DNA of 64,000 bases from Mucilaginibacter dorajii. GTDB lineage: Bacteria > Bacteroidota > Bacteroidia > Sphingobacteriales > Sphingobacteriaceae. This document shows, piece after piece, positions 52,872 through 61,298 of this stretch; positions within the stretch are counted from its first letter, which is position 1; each line of letters starts with the position of its first letter. The translations under genes and the position numbers were made by a program. Below the pieces are notes generated by a model. The model did not search any database, had not been told where the DNA came from, and saw nothing but the letters and a program-made list of their open reading frames with translations. The DNA lies in the NCBI RefSeq assembly GCF_024808255.1, contig NZ_JANTYS010000012.1, forward strand, positions 124,001-188,000, read 5' to 3'.

Positions 52872-54116
52872 TTAAAATGTTGCTTTAACAGATTGTTCGG
52901 ATTGCTTTTTATACAATAGTTTGCCAAATACTATGGCTATCAATACCGCCAGCATGCCCTGGCAAAGCATGGTAAGCGGAGCTCCTATTTTTTGCGAAAT
53001 GTTACCAACCACCAAACTACCCAGCGGCAGCATGCCGAAATATGCCATTGCAACATAGCTCATTACCCTCCCCCGCATATGGGCAGCAGCCTCTGTTTGG
53101 ATGATGGTAATACTGGCGGCCATAGGCGTGATAGATCCTAAACCAATGATGATGGCAAACGGCAGCGAAATAGGGAACCAGGTAGCGCGTGAAAACAGCA
53201 TAAGCCCTATGCCCAGCACGGCGATACTGCCCAGCAAAAACGTCCGTAAATCGGCACCTCTTTTGGCCGAAGCCAGGAAAAAAGTACCGCCCAATGCCCC
53301 CAACCCTATAGCACCGGTAACGTAACCATAGGTGGCGGCGTTACCTTCAAAAATGGATTTAGCAAAAACCGGCACCAGGGTATCATAAGGTAAAACCAGC
53401 AGACTAAGGCACATCAGCAGGATGATAAGCATGCCGATACTACGGGTTTGTTTCAAATAGTGTAAACCTTCGGCAAGTTCGGCAGTAACTTTTTTCTTTA
53501 CGGTTGGGGCTACAAAAGGGGCAAACTGCATTAAAAGCAGGGATGTCATAACCGCCAAAAAGCTTAGGGCATTAATGATGAAACAAACGCCGGCACCAAA
53601 TTGCTGCAAAACAATTCCCGATAAAGCCGGGCCAACCAAACGGGCAAGGTTTACCATAGCCGAGTTAAGCGAAATGGCATTAGCCAGATCTTCCTTGTTG
53701 TTAACCATTTCATGTACCATAGGCTGCCTTGCGGGTACATCAAAAGCATTGATAATACCTAAAACCGCACCCAACAACAAGATTTCCCAAATAACATAGT
53801 GACCACTTAATACCAAAACTGCCAGCAAAATGGCCTGAACCATAGAGGCCGCCTGTGTAACGAGTAAAATGCGGTAACGACTGTAGCGATCTGCCACTAC
53901 CCCACCTGCCAACGACAGCAGAAAAGAGGGAAACTGCTGTGCAAACATGGCAAGACCTATCATGGCGGCGGAGTGCGTGAGCGAGTAGATAACCCAGATA
54001 ATAGCGGTGCGCTGCATCCAGGTGCCAATTTGGGAAACAGACTGACCCGCAAAAAATAAAGTATAGTTGCGGTTGCTGAATGCGCGAAATGTATCCCTGG
54101 TTCGTTTGTTTTTCAT
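52872..54116 (-). CDS. MFS exporter (DHA3-type), module 1
   Basis: About 414 residues with 11-12 membrane helices. NYTLFFAGQSVSQIGTWMQRTA and SLAGGVVADRYSRYRIL are typical of the enterobactin-exporter-like DHA3 group (each quoted in part). It is closely similar to the second MFS protein. The frame opens at ATG 54143, but that codon lies inside a TGACA-N5-TGTCA palindrome; ATG 54116 matches the paralogue's start better. Confidence 0.88.
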   Translation of the reverse strand: MKNKRTRDTFRAFSNRNYTLFFAGQSVSQIGTWMQRTAIIWVIYSLTHSAAMIGLAMFAQQFPSFLLSLAGGVVADRYSRYRILLVTQAASMVQAILLAVLVLSGHYVIWEILLLGAVLGIINAFDVPARQPMVHEMVNNKEDLANAISLNSAMVNLARLVGPALSGIVLQQFGAGVCFIINALSFLAVMTSLLLMQFAPFVAPTVKKKVTAELAEGLHYLKQTRSIGMLIILLMCLSLLVLPYDTLVPVFAKSIFEGNAATYGYVTGAIGLGALGGTFFLASAKRGADLRTFLLGSIAVLGIGLMLFSRATWFPISLPFAIIIGLGSITPMAASITIIQTEAAAHMRGRVMSYVAMAYFGMLPLGSLVVGNISQKIGAPLTMLCQGMLAVLIAIVFGKLLYKKQSEQSVKATF

Positions 54117-54127
54117 ATTTTTCTTTT

Positions 54128-54142
54128 TGACATTATTTGTCA
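54128..54142. promoter_or_regulatory. Inverted repeat TGACA-N5-TGTCA upstream of the MFS gene
   Basis: TGACATTATTTGTCA (54128-54142), 12 bp before the chosen MFS start and between the MFS and TetR genes. A related sequence (TTTGACA ... TGTTGAAA) lies upstream of the TetR gene at ~54824-54850. It is a candidate TetR operator controlling both. Confidence 0.45.
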
Positions 54143-54168
54143 TTTTGTCGAAATTTGATTAAAAAAAA

Positions 54169-54786
54169 TTAAGAATTTAGTCCGTACATAGCCATCCTGG
54201 TAAACATATCTACTATAGGCACAACCTTCGCATGGTCATTTTCCAGATCCAGTTCCCTTTTTAACCCGTGCAGACTACTCAACAATACAAGGATAAGCAC
54301 CTCCAGTTCCGGGGCCTGCATTTTACGCAGTTCGCCCTTGTTTATGCCCTCTGTGAGCAATGCTTCCAATAAAGTGCTTTCCTGCCGGATAATACGGTTA
54401 TGATGAACAATTTGGGTTTTCTTGAAATTAGATAAAGCATCAGCATCCATCCCTACATCAAGCATTTTAAAAAAAGCTTTTTTTTCGCGGAGTACCTTCA
54501 GTTTGGTAAGGAAGAAAGCGTGAAGCTTTTGTTCAACGCCGAATGCCTCTTCAACAGCGCGGGTCATGGCTGCAAACATTTCATCAATTTCTATCATTAC
54601 AACCGCGTCGAAAATTTCGTCCTTATTTTTATAGTAGTAATAAAGGGAACTGCGGCCTTTGCCAATCGCCTTAGCCACGTCATCCATCGTCACCTTAGCC
54701 AAGCCATAAACCTTAAAAAGGCTTTTAGCCGCGGTCAGGATCTGCTGCTGCATTAAATCTTCTTTGGTAAAACCGCCTGACAACAT
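54169..54786 (-). CDS. TetR-family regulator, module 1
   Basis: About 205 residues. HTH AAKSLFKVYGLAKVTMDDVAKAIGKGRSSLYYYYKNKDEIFDAV (in parts) and a helical C-terminus. It lies just upstream of the MFS and hydrolase genes on the same strand and should repress them. ATG 54786 chosen; the frame runs to a TTG at 54831. Confidence 0.85.
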   Translation of the reverse strand: MLSGGFTKEDLMQQQILTAAKSLFKVYGLAKVTMDDVAKAIGKGRSSLYYYYKNKDEIFDAVVMIEIDEMFAAMTRAVEEAFGVEQKLHAFFLTKLKVLREKKAFFKMLDVGMDADALSNFKKTQIVHHNRIIRQESTLLEALLTEGINKGELRKMQAPELEVLILVLLSSLHGLKRELDLENDHAKVVPIVDMFTRMAMYGLNS

Positions 54787-54883
54787 AAGTGGATAAATTC
54801 TGATGATACAAAAGTGAATAATATTTGACAATTAAACAAAAAATGTTGAAATGATTTTTATTGACATATGCTTTTGCTTCAAT

Positions 54884-55450
54884 TTATGCCTGTAGCATAG
54901 CAATAATATCATCGGTAGTTCCAACCTCTCCTAATCTGGGGAAAATATTCTTGAAGCTGTTATCATGCGCGTCGGCAAGCATATCACTCATGGCATCACT
55001 GGCAAAGGCTATGTTGTAACCAAACTCGTTGGCCTGGCGGGCGGTGCCTTCAACACCAATACTTGTGGCTATACCGCCTAATACAATCTGGGTGATGTTT
55101 CGTTTTTGCAATTCATTGTGCAGGGCAGTTTCGTAAAATGCGCCCCAGGTGTGTTTGGTGATCCTGATGTCTTCATCCTTCACCTCAATTTCGGGCGTAA
55201 TATCCAGCCAGTCAGCACCAGGGATAACACCGCCGGCTGGATTGCTATCCTTACGCACGGCAAATGCTTTTGAACCCGCGGGGTTAACGTTTACTAAAAC
55301 AACGGGCAGTTTCGCTGCCCTAAAAGCGGCTAACAGTTTTGCCGAGTTTGCCAAAACACCTGCAACCGGGTGTGCCAATGGCAATTTTACCACCAGGTTT
55401 TGCAGATCTATCAAAACCAAAGCTGTGTTTTTATCAATTGTAGTTATCAT
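54884..55450 (-). CDS. Isochorismatase-fold hydrolase, module 2 (catalytic Cys replaced)
   Basis: 188 residues. Asp15 (LVLIDLQN) and Lys99 (IRITKHTWGAF) are kept, while the cysteine position is Gly132 (GIATSIGVEGTARQ). This is the YcaC-like form. It differs clearly from module 1 in sequence and in the residue at the Cys site. It follows the second MFS gene by 141 bp on the same strand. The frame extends upstream to 55537, but ATG 55450 starts the fold. Confidence 0.85.
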   Translation of the reverse strand: MITTIDKNTALVLIDLQNLVVKLPLAHPVAGVLANSAKLLAAFRAAKLPVVLVNVNPAGSKAFAVRKDSNPAGGVIPGADWLDITPEIEVKDEDIRITKHTWGAFYETALHNELQKRNITQIVLGGIATSIGVEGTARQANEFGYNIAFASDAMSDMLADAHDNSFKNIFPRLGEVGTTDDIIAMLQA

Positions 55451-55591
55451 ATGATGATGTTTTATTTTAGTTATTAAATTCGGGGTTAAGTCGATTCGCC
55501 TCCGCAGATTTCGTGTAATTCGATCCAATTTGTGCAATTCGTGTTAACTCAAATTCGTGCAATTCGCCAAAATCCGCGCAATTCGTGTGTA

Positions 55592-56857
55592 TCAGTTTGA
55601 TGCTAATGCATTTATAGGCGAGTGCTCCAAAGTATCCACGGTAGCTTTTTCCAATGTCTTTTTCTTCAGGAAACGCATATGCAATAACCCGATGACCAGC
55701 GCTACTACACCTTCGCCCAAAACGGTATCGGGTACGCCTATTTTTTGCGAGATCCCTCCTACCAACAAACCACCAAGCGGCTGCATGCCAAAAAATGCCA
55801 TGGCATAAAAGCTAATCACCCTACCACGCATGGCGGGGTCAACCGTGGTTTGAATTAAGGTATTGCTAATAGTAATCTGCGACATCATGCCAAAACCTGT
55901 CACGGCCGCAAACAGCAAAGCAAGTGGATAACTTGGCATATGGGAAAATATAACCAGGCCGGCACCAAATACCAGCGTATTGATAGCCAGGATTTTTTTA
56001 AGATTATGTCCCGGCTTTAACGATGCCAGGAATATGGCACCCGATAAAGCACCCAGGCCTATCAAGCTATCAATCACCCCAAAAGTAGATGCCGTACCTT
56101 TAAAAATATCCTTGGCATAAACCGGGATCAGCGTACTAAATGGCAACACAAACAAACTGATCATGGCCAACATCATCAACACAAACTTTATAGAAGGCGT
56201 GTTTTTGATGTAAGCAAAGCCCTCTTTCAGTTCAAAAAAGATGTTGTGGTTGTGTGGTTTTGCTGCAGATTTTGGCAACCTCATCATCAATAGTGAACCA
56301 ATTACGGCTATGAAACTCGCGGCATTGGCACCAAAACATATCGTATCGCCAAATTTTTCTAAAACCAGGCCGGCAATACCCGGGCCTACCAACCGGGATA
56401 AATTTACCATTGACGAGTTTAAGGCCAGCGCATTGGGTAAATCGGCCTTATCATCAACCATTTCATAAACCAGCGATTGCCGGGCCGGCACGTCAAAAGC
56501 GTTGATAACGCCCAGCAAGGCGCTCAGGCCAATAATTACCCAAACATTATAATAGCCAAAGAATATGAAGCCGGTAAGTAAAACAGCCTGGATCATAGAT
56601 GCCGCCTGCGTGGCCAGCAGCAATTTATACCGATCATACCTGTCAGACACCACCCCACCCAAAAACGAAAGTAAAAACGATGGAAACAAACTGGCGAACA
56701 ACGTAACACCCAATAAAAATTTGGAGTGTGTTTGCGAGTAGATAACCCAGCTTACTGCTGTTTTTTGCATCCAGGTACCAACCAATGATATGGATTGGCC
56801 GGTAAAATAAAGCCGGTAGTTACGGCTTTTAAAAGCATTAAATGTGTTAATATTCAT
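55592..56857 (-). CDS. MFS exporter (DHA3-type), module 2
   Basis: 421 residues, 11-12 membrane helices, starting NAFKSRNYRLYFTGQSISLVGTWMQ-like (in parts) and AVSWVIYSQTHS. It aligns along its whole length with the first MFS protein, including SRLVGP, NAFDVPARQ and MRGRV motifs. Probably an exporter of a drug-like or metabolite substrate. It lies 30 bp after the MarR gene on the same strand. Confidence 0.88.
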   Translation of the reverse strand: MNINTFNAFKSRNYRLYFTGQSISLVGTWMQKTAVSWVIYSQTHSKFLLGVTLFASLFPSFLLSFLGGVVSDRYDRYKLLLATQAASMIQAVLLTGFIFFGYYNVWVIIGLSALLGVINAFDVPARQSLVYEMVDDKADLPNALALNSSMVNLSRLVGPGIAGLVLEKFGDTICFGANAASFIAVIGSLLMMRLPKSAAKPHNHNIFFELKEGFAYIKNTPSIKFVLMMLAMISLFVLPFSTLIPVYAKDIFKGTASTFGVIDSLIGLGALSGAIFLASLKPGHNLKKILAINTLVFGAGLVIFSHMPSYPLALLFAAVTGFGMMSQITISNTLIQTTVDPAMRGRVISFYAMAFFGMQPLGGLLVGGISQKIGVPDTVLGEGVVALVIGLLHMRFLKKKTLEKATVDTLEHSPINALASN

Positions 56858-56887
56858 TCCTCACCCATCTTCCCCTTCCCTGGGGAC

Positions 56888-57334
56888 TTATTCAAAATTT
56901 ACAATTTTAGTTAGTGGCCCTATGGCTTTTTTAAGCAGCTCCTGCTCCCCGGCTGTACAGGTGGCCTCAATGGCCTCATTAAGCCAGGCGTTACGTTCGG
57001 TACGCACCTGGTAAAGCATTTGGGCACCCGTTTCTGATAGGGTAATGATGGCTTTACGCTTATCCGTTTCAGAAATGCGTCTTTTGATCAATCCGCGCTG
57101 TTGCAGGTTAGCCAATATCTGCGACATGCTTTGCGTGGTGATCTTTTCCATAGTAGCAAGCTCATTAGGCAGCAACTCCTTATGCAGGTCGAGCGCCGCG
57201 ATAACAGACCGTTCAGTTAACGACAGCTTATCGGCCGTTACCGAATGCCTGCGCAGTATCTTAATAAGCCTGGTAACCACGGTGCGTAAATCAACCGCCA
57301 GTTGTATATCTTTTTGCTGATCCATTTTATTCAT
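56888..57334 (-). CDS. MarR-family regulator, module 2
   Basis: 148 residues with the MarR winged helix (LPNELATMEKITTQSMSQILANLQQRGLIKRRISETDKRKAI, in parts) between dimerisation helices. First gene of the second module. A perfect 18-bp palindrome (57338-57355) ends 3 bp before its ATG, so autorepression that also covers the MFS and hydrolase genes is likely. Confidence 0.88.
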   Translation of the reverse strand: MNKMDQQKDIQLAVDLRTVVTRLIKILRRHSVTADKLSLTERSVIAALDLHKELLPNELATMEKITTQSMSQILANLQQRGLIKRRISETDKRKAIITLSETGAQMLYQVRTERNAWLNEAIEATCTAGEQELLKKAIGPLTKIVNFE

Positions 57335-57337
57335 TAA

Positions 57338-57355
57338 GTAAACTTATAAGTTTAC
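57338..57355. promoter_or_regulatory. Perfect 18-bp palindrome, likely MarR operator
   Basis: GTAAACTTATAAGTTTAC: 9-bp arms, no spacer, no mismatch, three bases upstream of the MarR ATG. Size and form fit MarR operators. Confidence 0.7.
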
Positions 57356-57485
57356 CTTACAAATATAAGCATTGTTTTATCTTTTTATTGTCATAACCTA
57401 ATTTTAGGGAATACCATCGAGCTCCTGGCTTTCATTATGATCATGTATAAAATTGCATGTTTATTGATTAAATCCGCTTTAAAAT

Positions 57486-57899
57486 ATGTCAATTTGCAAT
57501 ATCAGCATGGATAAAAACCACGACATATTAACCCTTGAGGATGTTAAGCTATTGGTTGACACATTTTATAATAAAGTAGCCGAAGATGCGCTGCTTGCTC
57601 CCATTTTTGCCGACCGTTTGGGAGACAACTGGTTACCCCACCTGCAAAAAATGTATACCTTTTGGCAAACAGTGTTATTGGAGGAATATACCTACAGTGG
57701 CGCACCGTTTCCGCCGCACGCAAAGCTGCCGGTAGATGAAACCCATTTTAACCAATGGCTTAATCTATTTGCAAAAACTATCGACACCTTGTTTACAGGA
57801 GTTAAAGCCGACGAAGCCAAGTGGCGGGCTAATAAAATGGCCCAAATGTTTCAACACAAAATAGCCTACTTCAAAAATAACCCGCTGAATATATTGTAA
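57486..57899 (+). CDS. Group III truncated haemoglobin
   Basis: 137 residues of the trHb3 (CtrHb-like) group: LVDTFYNKVAEDALLAPIFADRL, proximal-His region PFPPHAKLPVDETHFNQWLNLFAKTID (in parts) and the W in AKWRANKMAQMFQ. A small haem protein for O2 or NO chemistry. ATG 57507 is an alternative start seven codons in. Monocistronic and divergent from the MarR gene. Confidence 0.9.
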   Translation: MSICNISMDKNHDILTLEDVKLLVDTFYNKVAEDALLAPIFADRLGDNWLPHLQKMYTFWQTVLLEEYTYSGAPFPPHAKLPVDETHFNQWLNLFAKTIDTLFTGVKADEAKWRANKMAQMFQHKIAYFKNNPLNIL

Positions 57900-57948
57900 C
57901 TGCAAATTCGCGGGCAGATATACAGGCCGTTTTTTGTAATTTTACGGC

Positions 57949-58824
57949 GTGCCGCCTCCCGTAAAAAAAACACCTGCAAAAACCACATCACCTGTAAAGA
58001 GGAAATCTGTAGCTAAAAAGAAAGCGCCGGCAGGCACATCATGGGGATGGAAAATAGCATTGGTGGGCCTCCTGCTCATCTTGTTATCTCCCTTTTATTA
58101 CGGGTATATTTTAAGGTTTGGGAGTGCCACCTGGCGGTGGATCCTGGATATTGGACAGGATACTAATTACCGCACCTATAAAAGCTTTAACGTACGTATC
58201 CCGGGCGGTTACACCGTTCATGGCATTGATGTATCATCGTACCAGGGCAAAATAAACTGGCAAAAGGTAAAGGCCATGGAAGAGGATGGCGTAAAGATCA
58301 AATTTGCTTTTATCAAAGCCACGGAAGGCATTTTAATGACCGATCCTTATTTTCAGCGCAATTGGCGAGAGGCCCCGAAAGCCGGCATCATTTGCGGGGC
58401 TTACCATTTCTTTTTACCCCAGAAAAGTGGCTTATGGCAAGCCCGTTTCTTTTTACAGACCGTTAAAATAGAAAAAGGCGACCTGCCTATGGTGGTTGAT
58501 GTGGAAAGACTTTACCGCACCACACCCGAAAAGATGCGCGCCCAGCTTACTCTATTTATAAACCAGGTTGAAACAAAAACCGGCGTAAAACCTATTATTT
58601 ACACCAATATCAGTTTTTACCAGGATTACCTGCAGGGCTATTTTGATGAGTATCCGCTTTGGATAGCCCACTACTATCAACCCAAGCTTAACATCGGCAC
58701 CAAAACCAACTGGCAGTTTTGGCAACACTCAGATAAGGCCCGCATTAACGGCATTAACCAAAAGGTTGATATGAGCATTTTCAGGGGCGATACCACAGCT
58801 TTTGATAAGCTGCTGGTGAAATAG
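57949..58824 (+). CDS. GH25-family lysozyme, membrane-anchored
   Basis: 291 residues starting at GTG. A basic Pro/Lys-rich head, one membrane helix (WKIALVGLLLILLSPFYYGYI) and a GH25 barrel: VHGIDVSSYQGKINW (first catalytic Asp), FAFIKATEGILMTDPYF, MVVDVE (acidic pair) and WQFWQHSDKARINGINQKVDMSIF (in parts). It should cut peptidoglycan between MurNAc and GlcNAc, outside the inner membrane. No adjacent partner. Confidence 0.9.
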   Translation: MPPPVKKTPAKTTSPVKRKSVAKKKAPAGTSWGWKIALVGLLLILLSPFYYGYILRFGSATWRWILDIGQDTNYRTYKSFNVRIPGGYTVHGIDVSSYQGKINWQKVKAMEEDGVKIKFAFIKATEGILMTDPYFQRNWREAPKAGIICGAYHFFLPQKSGLWQARFFLQTVKIEKGDLPMVVDVERLYRTTPEKMRAQLTLFINQVETKTGVKPIIYTNISFYQDYLQGYFDEYPLWIAHYYQPKLNIGTKTNWQFWQHSDKARINGINQKVDMSIFRGDTTAFDKLLVK

Positions 58825-58848
58825 CTGATAAATTCCGGCGCGGAGTGA

Positions 58849-59136
58849 TATCATATCTATAAAACTTTATATTTGGTAAACCATGTATTTGAAAAGTTAT
58901 TCAGCATTGCTGAATATACAAATCTGACAAAGGAGGAAAGAACCATGTATGATAGCAGTATGAAATATAAATGGGACAATAAGAATGTGCTGGATTATGC
59001 TGTATCAACAGCAGAAGCAAAGGGGCGACATGAAGAAGCCCTTGCTATTGCTTGTGAAATGAAAAAAGATGGGCTATCTATTACTCAAATAGCAAAATTT
59101 ACAAAACTATCAGTTGAAGAAATAGAAAAGCTTTAA
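58849..59136 (+). pseudogene. C-terminal remnant of a PD-(D/E)XK nuclease transposase (Rpn-type)
   Basis: The frame is open from 58849 but has no ATG at the expected gene start and lacks the whole nuclease domain. What remains, VFEKLFSIAEYTNLTKEERT, MYDSSMKYKWDNKNVLDYA and KKDGLSITQIAKFTKLSVEEIEKL (in parts), is the typical tail of Rpn/PDDEXK transposases. ATG 58945 could start a short product but a truncated relic is more likely. A strong terminator follows 18 bases on. Confidence 0.72.
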
Positions 59137-59154
59137 CCTGTTAAGATATCTTAT

Positions 59155-59190
59155 AACAACAAAGCCTCCATCACAGGAGGCTTTGTTGTT
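59155..59190 (+). terminator. Intrinsic terminator, 15-bp perfect stem
   Basis: AACAACAAAGCCTCC, loop ATCACA, GGAGGCTTTGTTGTT. It serves the transposase remnant and reads as a terminator on either strand. Confidence 0.85.
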
Positions 59191-59196
59191 CAGGGC

Positions 59197-59503
59197 AAAC
59201 GCATCTAAATAATTAATGGTTAGCTGTTATTTAATGATAGCTAACGGAATAAGCGTATGCCATCGGGAAGATATAAGCATCAAACGATACCCTGCTTTTA
59301 TTGCCCGGTCCTGGTTAAATGATCCACGTATGGAAGGGACTTATATTGACCAACAACAGGCACAAATATTTGGATGCGCCTAAATTGCGCGATACATCAT
59401 TTTTGTGTTAACCATGTAAAAATGCAAATAATTTATTATTAGATATTTAAATGGTATTTTATCTGAAATATGTTAAGTTATGTTAACCCAATTAGATGCG
59501 TTT
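59197..59503. repeat. Non-coding segment bounded by 12-bp inverted repeats
   Basis: AAACGCATCTAA (59197-59208) and TTAGATGCGTTT (59492-59503) are exact inverted copies around 283 bp without a gene. Inside is GTTAGCT ... AGCTAAC. It lies beside the Rpn transposase remnant, which suggests leftover mobile DNA; no target duplication was seen. Confidence 0.4.
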
Positions 59504-59558
59504 TCCCTGCTTTGTTGTTATATAAAATTAATTTAATCTCTGCCTTAAAGCACCTAAA

Positions 59559-60251
59559 TTAATCTTCTTTATTGATCCTGCCAGATCCGGTATATCTTGC
59601 CTCGGCTATTACGGCATTACCGCTATAGTTGATACCACCAGAACCTGTAATGTGGCCCGAGATGCTCTTCTCGGCAATGATATCAACACCGCCCGAACCT
59701 GTAATGCTTGCATTGGTAGTTTGGGTGCGTAATGATTTACCAGAGATATTCCCTGAGCCCGAAATACGCAGATCGGCCAAACCGGTGCTGCCTTCAATAT
59801 TAATAGAACCCGATCCAGTTACTTTGGCATCCAGTGTATTTGATTTAACAGCTACATCCATATTGCCAGATCCGCTTAGCCTTACGCCTACGTTATCGCC
59901 GGTTAGTACACCATCCAGGTCAACACTCCCCGAGCCACTATTGGCCAGCCCGCGAAGCGATTTCGCGGTTATGTAGATATCGGCTTTTTTGATGTTACGG
60001 TTCCACGAAAAATGGTTTCTGAATTCAATTCTGAGCGTACCATCAACTACCTCGGTTTTAATATCCTTTAAAACATCGGCATCTACATCAAGCTTTAAAC
60101 TTTCGGTACCATTTACTTTAATGTGTACATTAAACGGACCGCCGGATTCAATTTTATTAAAGCCCGAAACGGCTCTGCTTTCCTGGGCCATGCTATTAAA
60201 GGTCATCAATGCAAACGCCAATGCCAGTAAAATGAATGCTTTTCTTTTCAT
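59559..60251 (-). CDS. Exported GIN-domain (DUF2807) adhesin-head protein
   Basis: 230 residues with signal peptide (KAFILLALAFALMTFNSMAQ). The mature protein is a right-handed beta-helix-like repeat with GSGSVDL, LSGSGNMDV, VTGSGSINI, ISGSGNISG, ITGSGGVDI and YTGSGRINK, one per turn, the mark of the 'putative auto-transporter adhesin head GIN' family. No autotransporter barrel is present. Surface or periplasmic, function unknown. Monocistronic. Confidence 0.9.
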   Translation of the reverse strand: MKRKAFILLALAFALMTFNSMAQESRAVSGFNKIESGGPFNVHIKVNGTESLKLDVDADVLKDIKTEVVDGTLRIEFRNHFSWNRNIKKADIYITAKSLRGLANSGSGSVDLDGVLTGDNVGVRLSGSGNMDVAVKSNTLDAKVTGSGSINIEGSTGLADLRISGSGNISGKSLRTQTTNASITGSGGVDIIAEKSISGHITGSGGINYSGNAVIAEARYTGSGRINKED

Positions 60252-60359
60252 GATTTGGTTGTTTTATAAAAAGACGCCACAGGTAATTAAATAGTTGCAC
60301 CGGTGGGTAATTAATCCCTTGAACAAGCTAACATATTACCAGTAGCACAACACTCTATT

Positions 60360-61091
60360 TTAATCCTGGGCAAATATAGTGACCATCTTATTTGTCTTTT
60401 TTGAGAACGCGATCCCTAAGGTGGTTTCGTAACCAATGTTATAGCTAAAACTAATAGCAGTAGGGTCCGCCTTAATATCGGCCCAGTTTTGTTTATCCGT
60501 AGCGTCGGGGTCGTCAAAGCTATCTTCTATTTTTTCGTCTTTAGCTATCGCCGGTTTAAAAAAATTGCTTTTATCAAAAAAATGCGCCATTCGCACCTTT
60601 ATGCTATCTTCAATTTGTTTATTGTTGGATAATTCTGAATCTCCTAATAAATCTGTCGACCAAGATTCCTCTTTATAAATCTGTTTGTTATTATGGTCAT
60701 GTATGGCAATGATGATGCCGCCCTTCGATATACTTTCACCATAAAGTGCTATGCTGAAATGATCTTTAAATACCGTATCAGAAAACAACTCAATGGCAAT
60801 GATGATGCCGCCCTTCGATATACTTTCACCATAAAGTGCTATGCTGAAATGATCTTTAAATACCGTATCAGAAAACAACTCATTTGCAGAGTAGCTAAGC
60901 AATTTCTTTGTAGTATCAATTATTAAAGTATCTGGTTTTATTTTTAAAGTTGGTTTGTTCAAAAGCACCATTTCGGCCTTTTTAACTGACGTATCGTGCC
61001 CGGAGACATTCTTATGAGATGATTTAGCTTTGTTGGTACATGCCGCGCTAAACAGTGCGAGCAAGGCAATAAGATAAATAGGTTTCATCAT
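60360..61091 (-). CDS. Lipoprotein with a perfect internal 30-residue duplication
   Basis: About 243 residues with lipoprotein signal (PIYLIALLALFSAACTNKA; Cys ~19). A 30-residue block starting ELFSDTVFKDHFSIALYG appears twice in a row with no change, from two identical 90-bp DNA copies (60703-60792 and 60793-60882). The rest is charged, with KKLLSYSANELF before and HDHNNKQIYKEESW after. Family not recognised. ATG 61106 is also possible as start. Confidence 0.78.
   Translation of the reverse strand: MMKPIYLIALLALFSAACTNKAKSSHKNVSGHDTSVKKAEMVLLNKPTLKIKPDTLIIDTTKKLLSYSANELFSDTVFKDHFSIALYGESISKGGIIIAIELFSDTVFKDHFSIALYGESISKGGIIIAIHDHNNKQIYKEESWSTDLLGDSELSNNKQIEDSIKVRMAHFFDKSNFFKPAIAKDEKIEDSFDDPDATDKQNWADIKADPTAISFSYNIGYETTLGIAFSKKTNKMVTIFAQD
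60703..60882. repeat. Perfect 90-bp tandem duplication inside the lipoprotein gene
   Basis: 60703-60792 and 60793-60882 are identical base for base. 90 is a multiple of three, so the frame is kept. Identity at synonymous positions implies a very recent event or an assembly artefact. Confidence 0.95.
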
Positions 61092-61298
61092 AAAATTATG
61101 GTACATATATACAAAAAAAGCTCCGCATTTTCATGCGAAGCTTTCTTGCTTTTATCTGAACCGGGATTGAACAGATTTATTAGATTTAGCAAGATTTTGA
61201 TTTGCAAGTCTCGTATTCCTTCATTTTCAAATTCTCAAATCATCAAATTTTCAAATCAAAGAATCATCTGCACATCTGAAATCCGCACATCTGCACAT

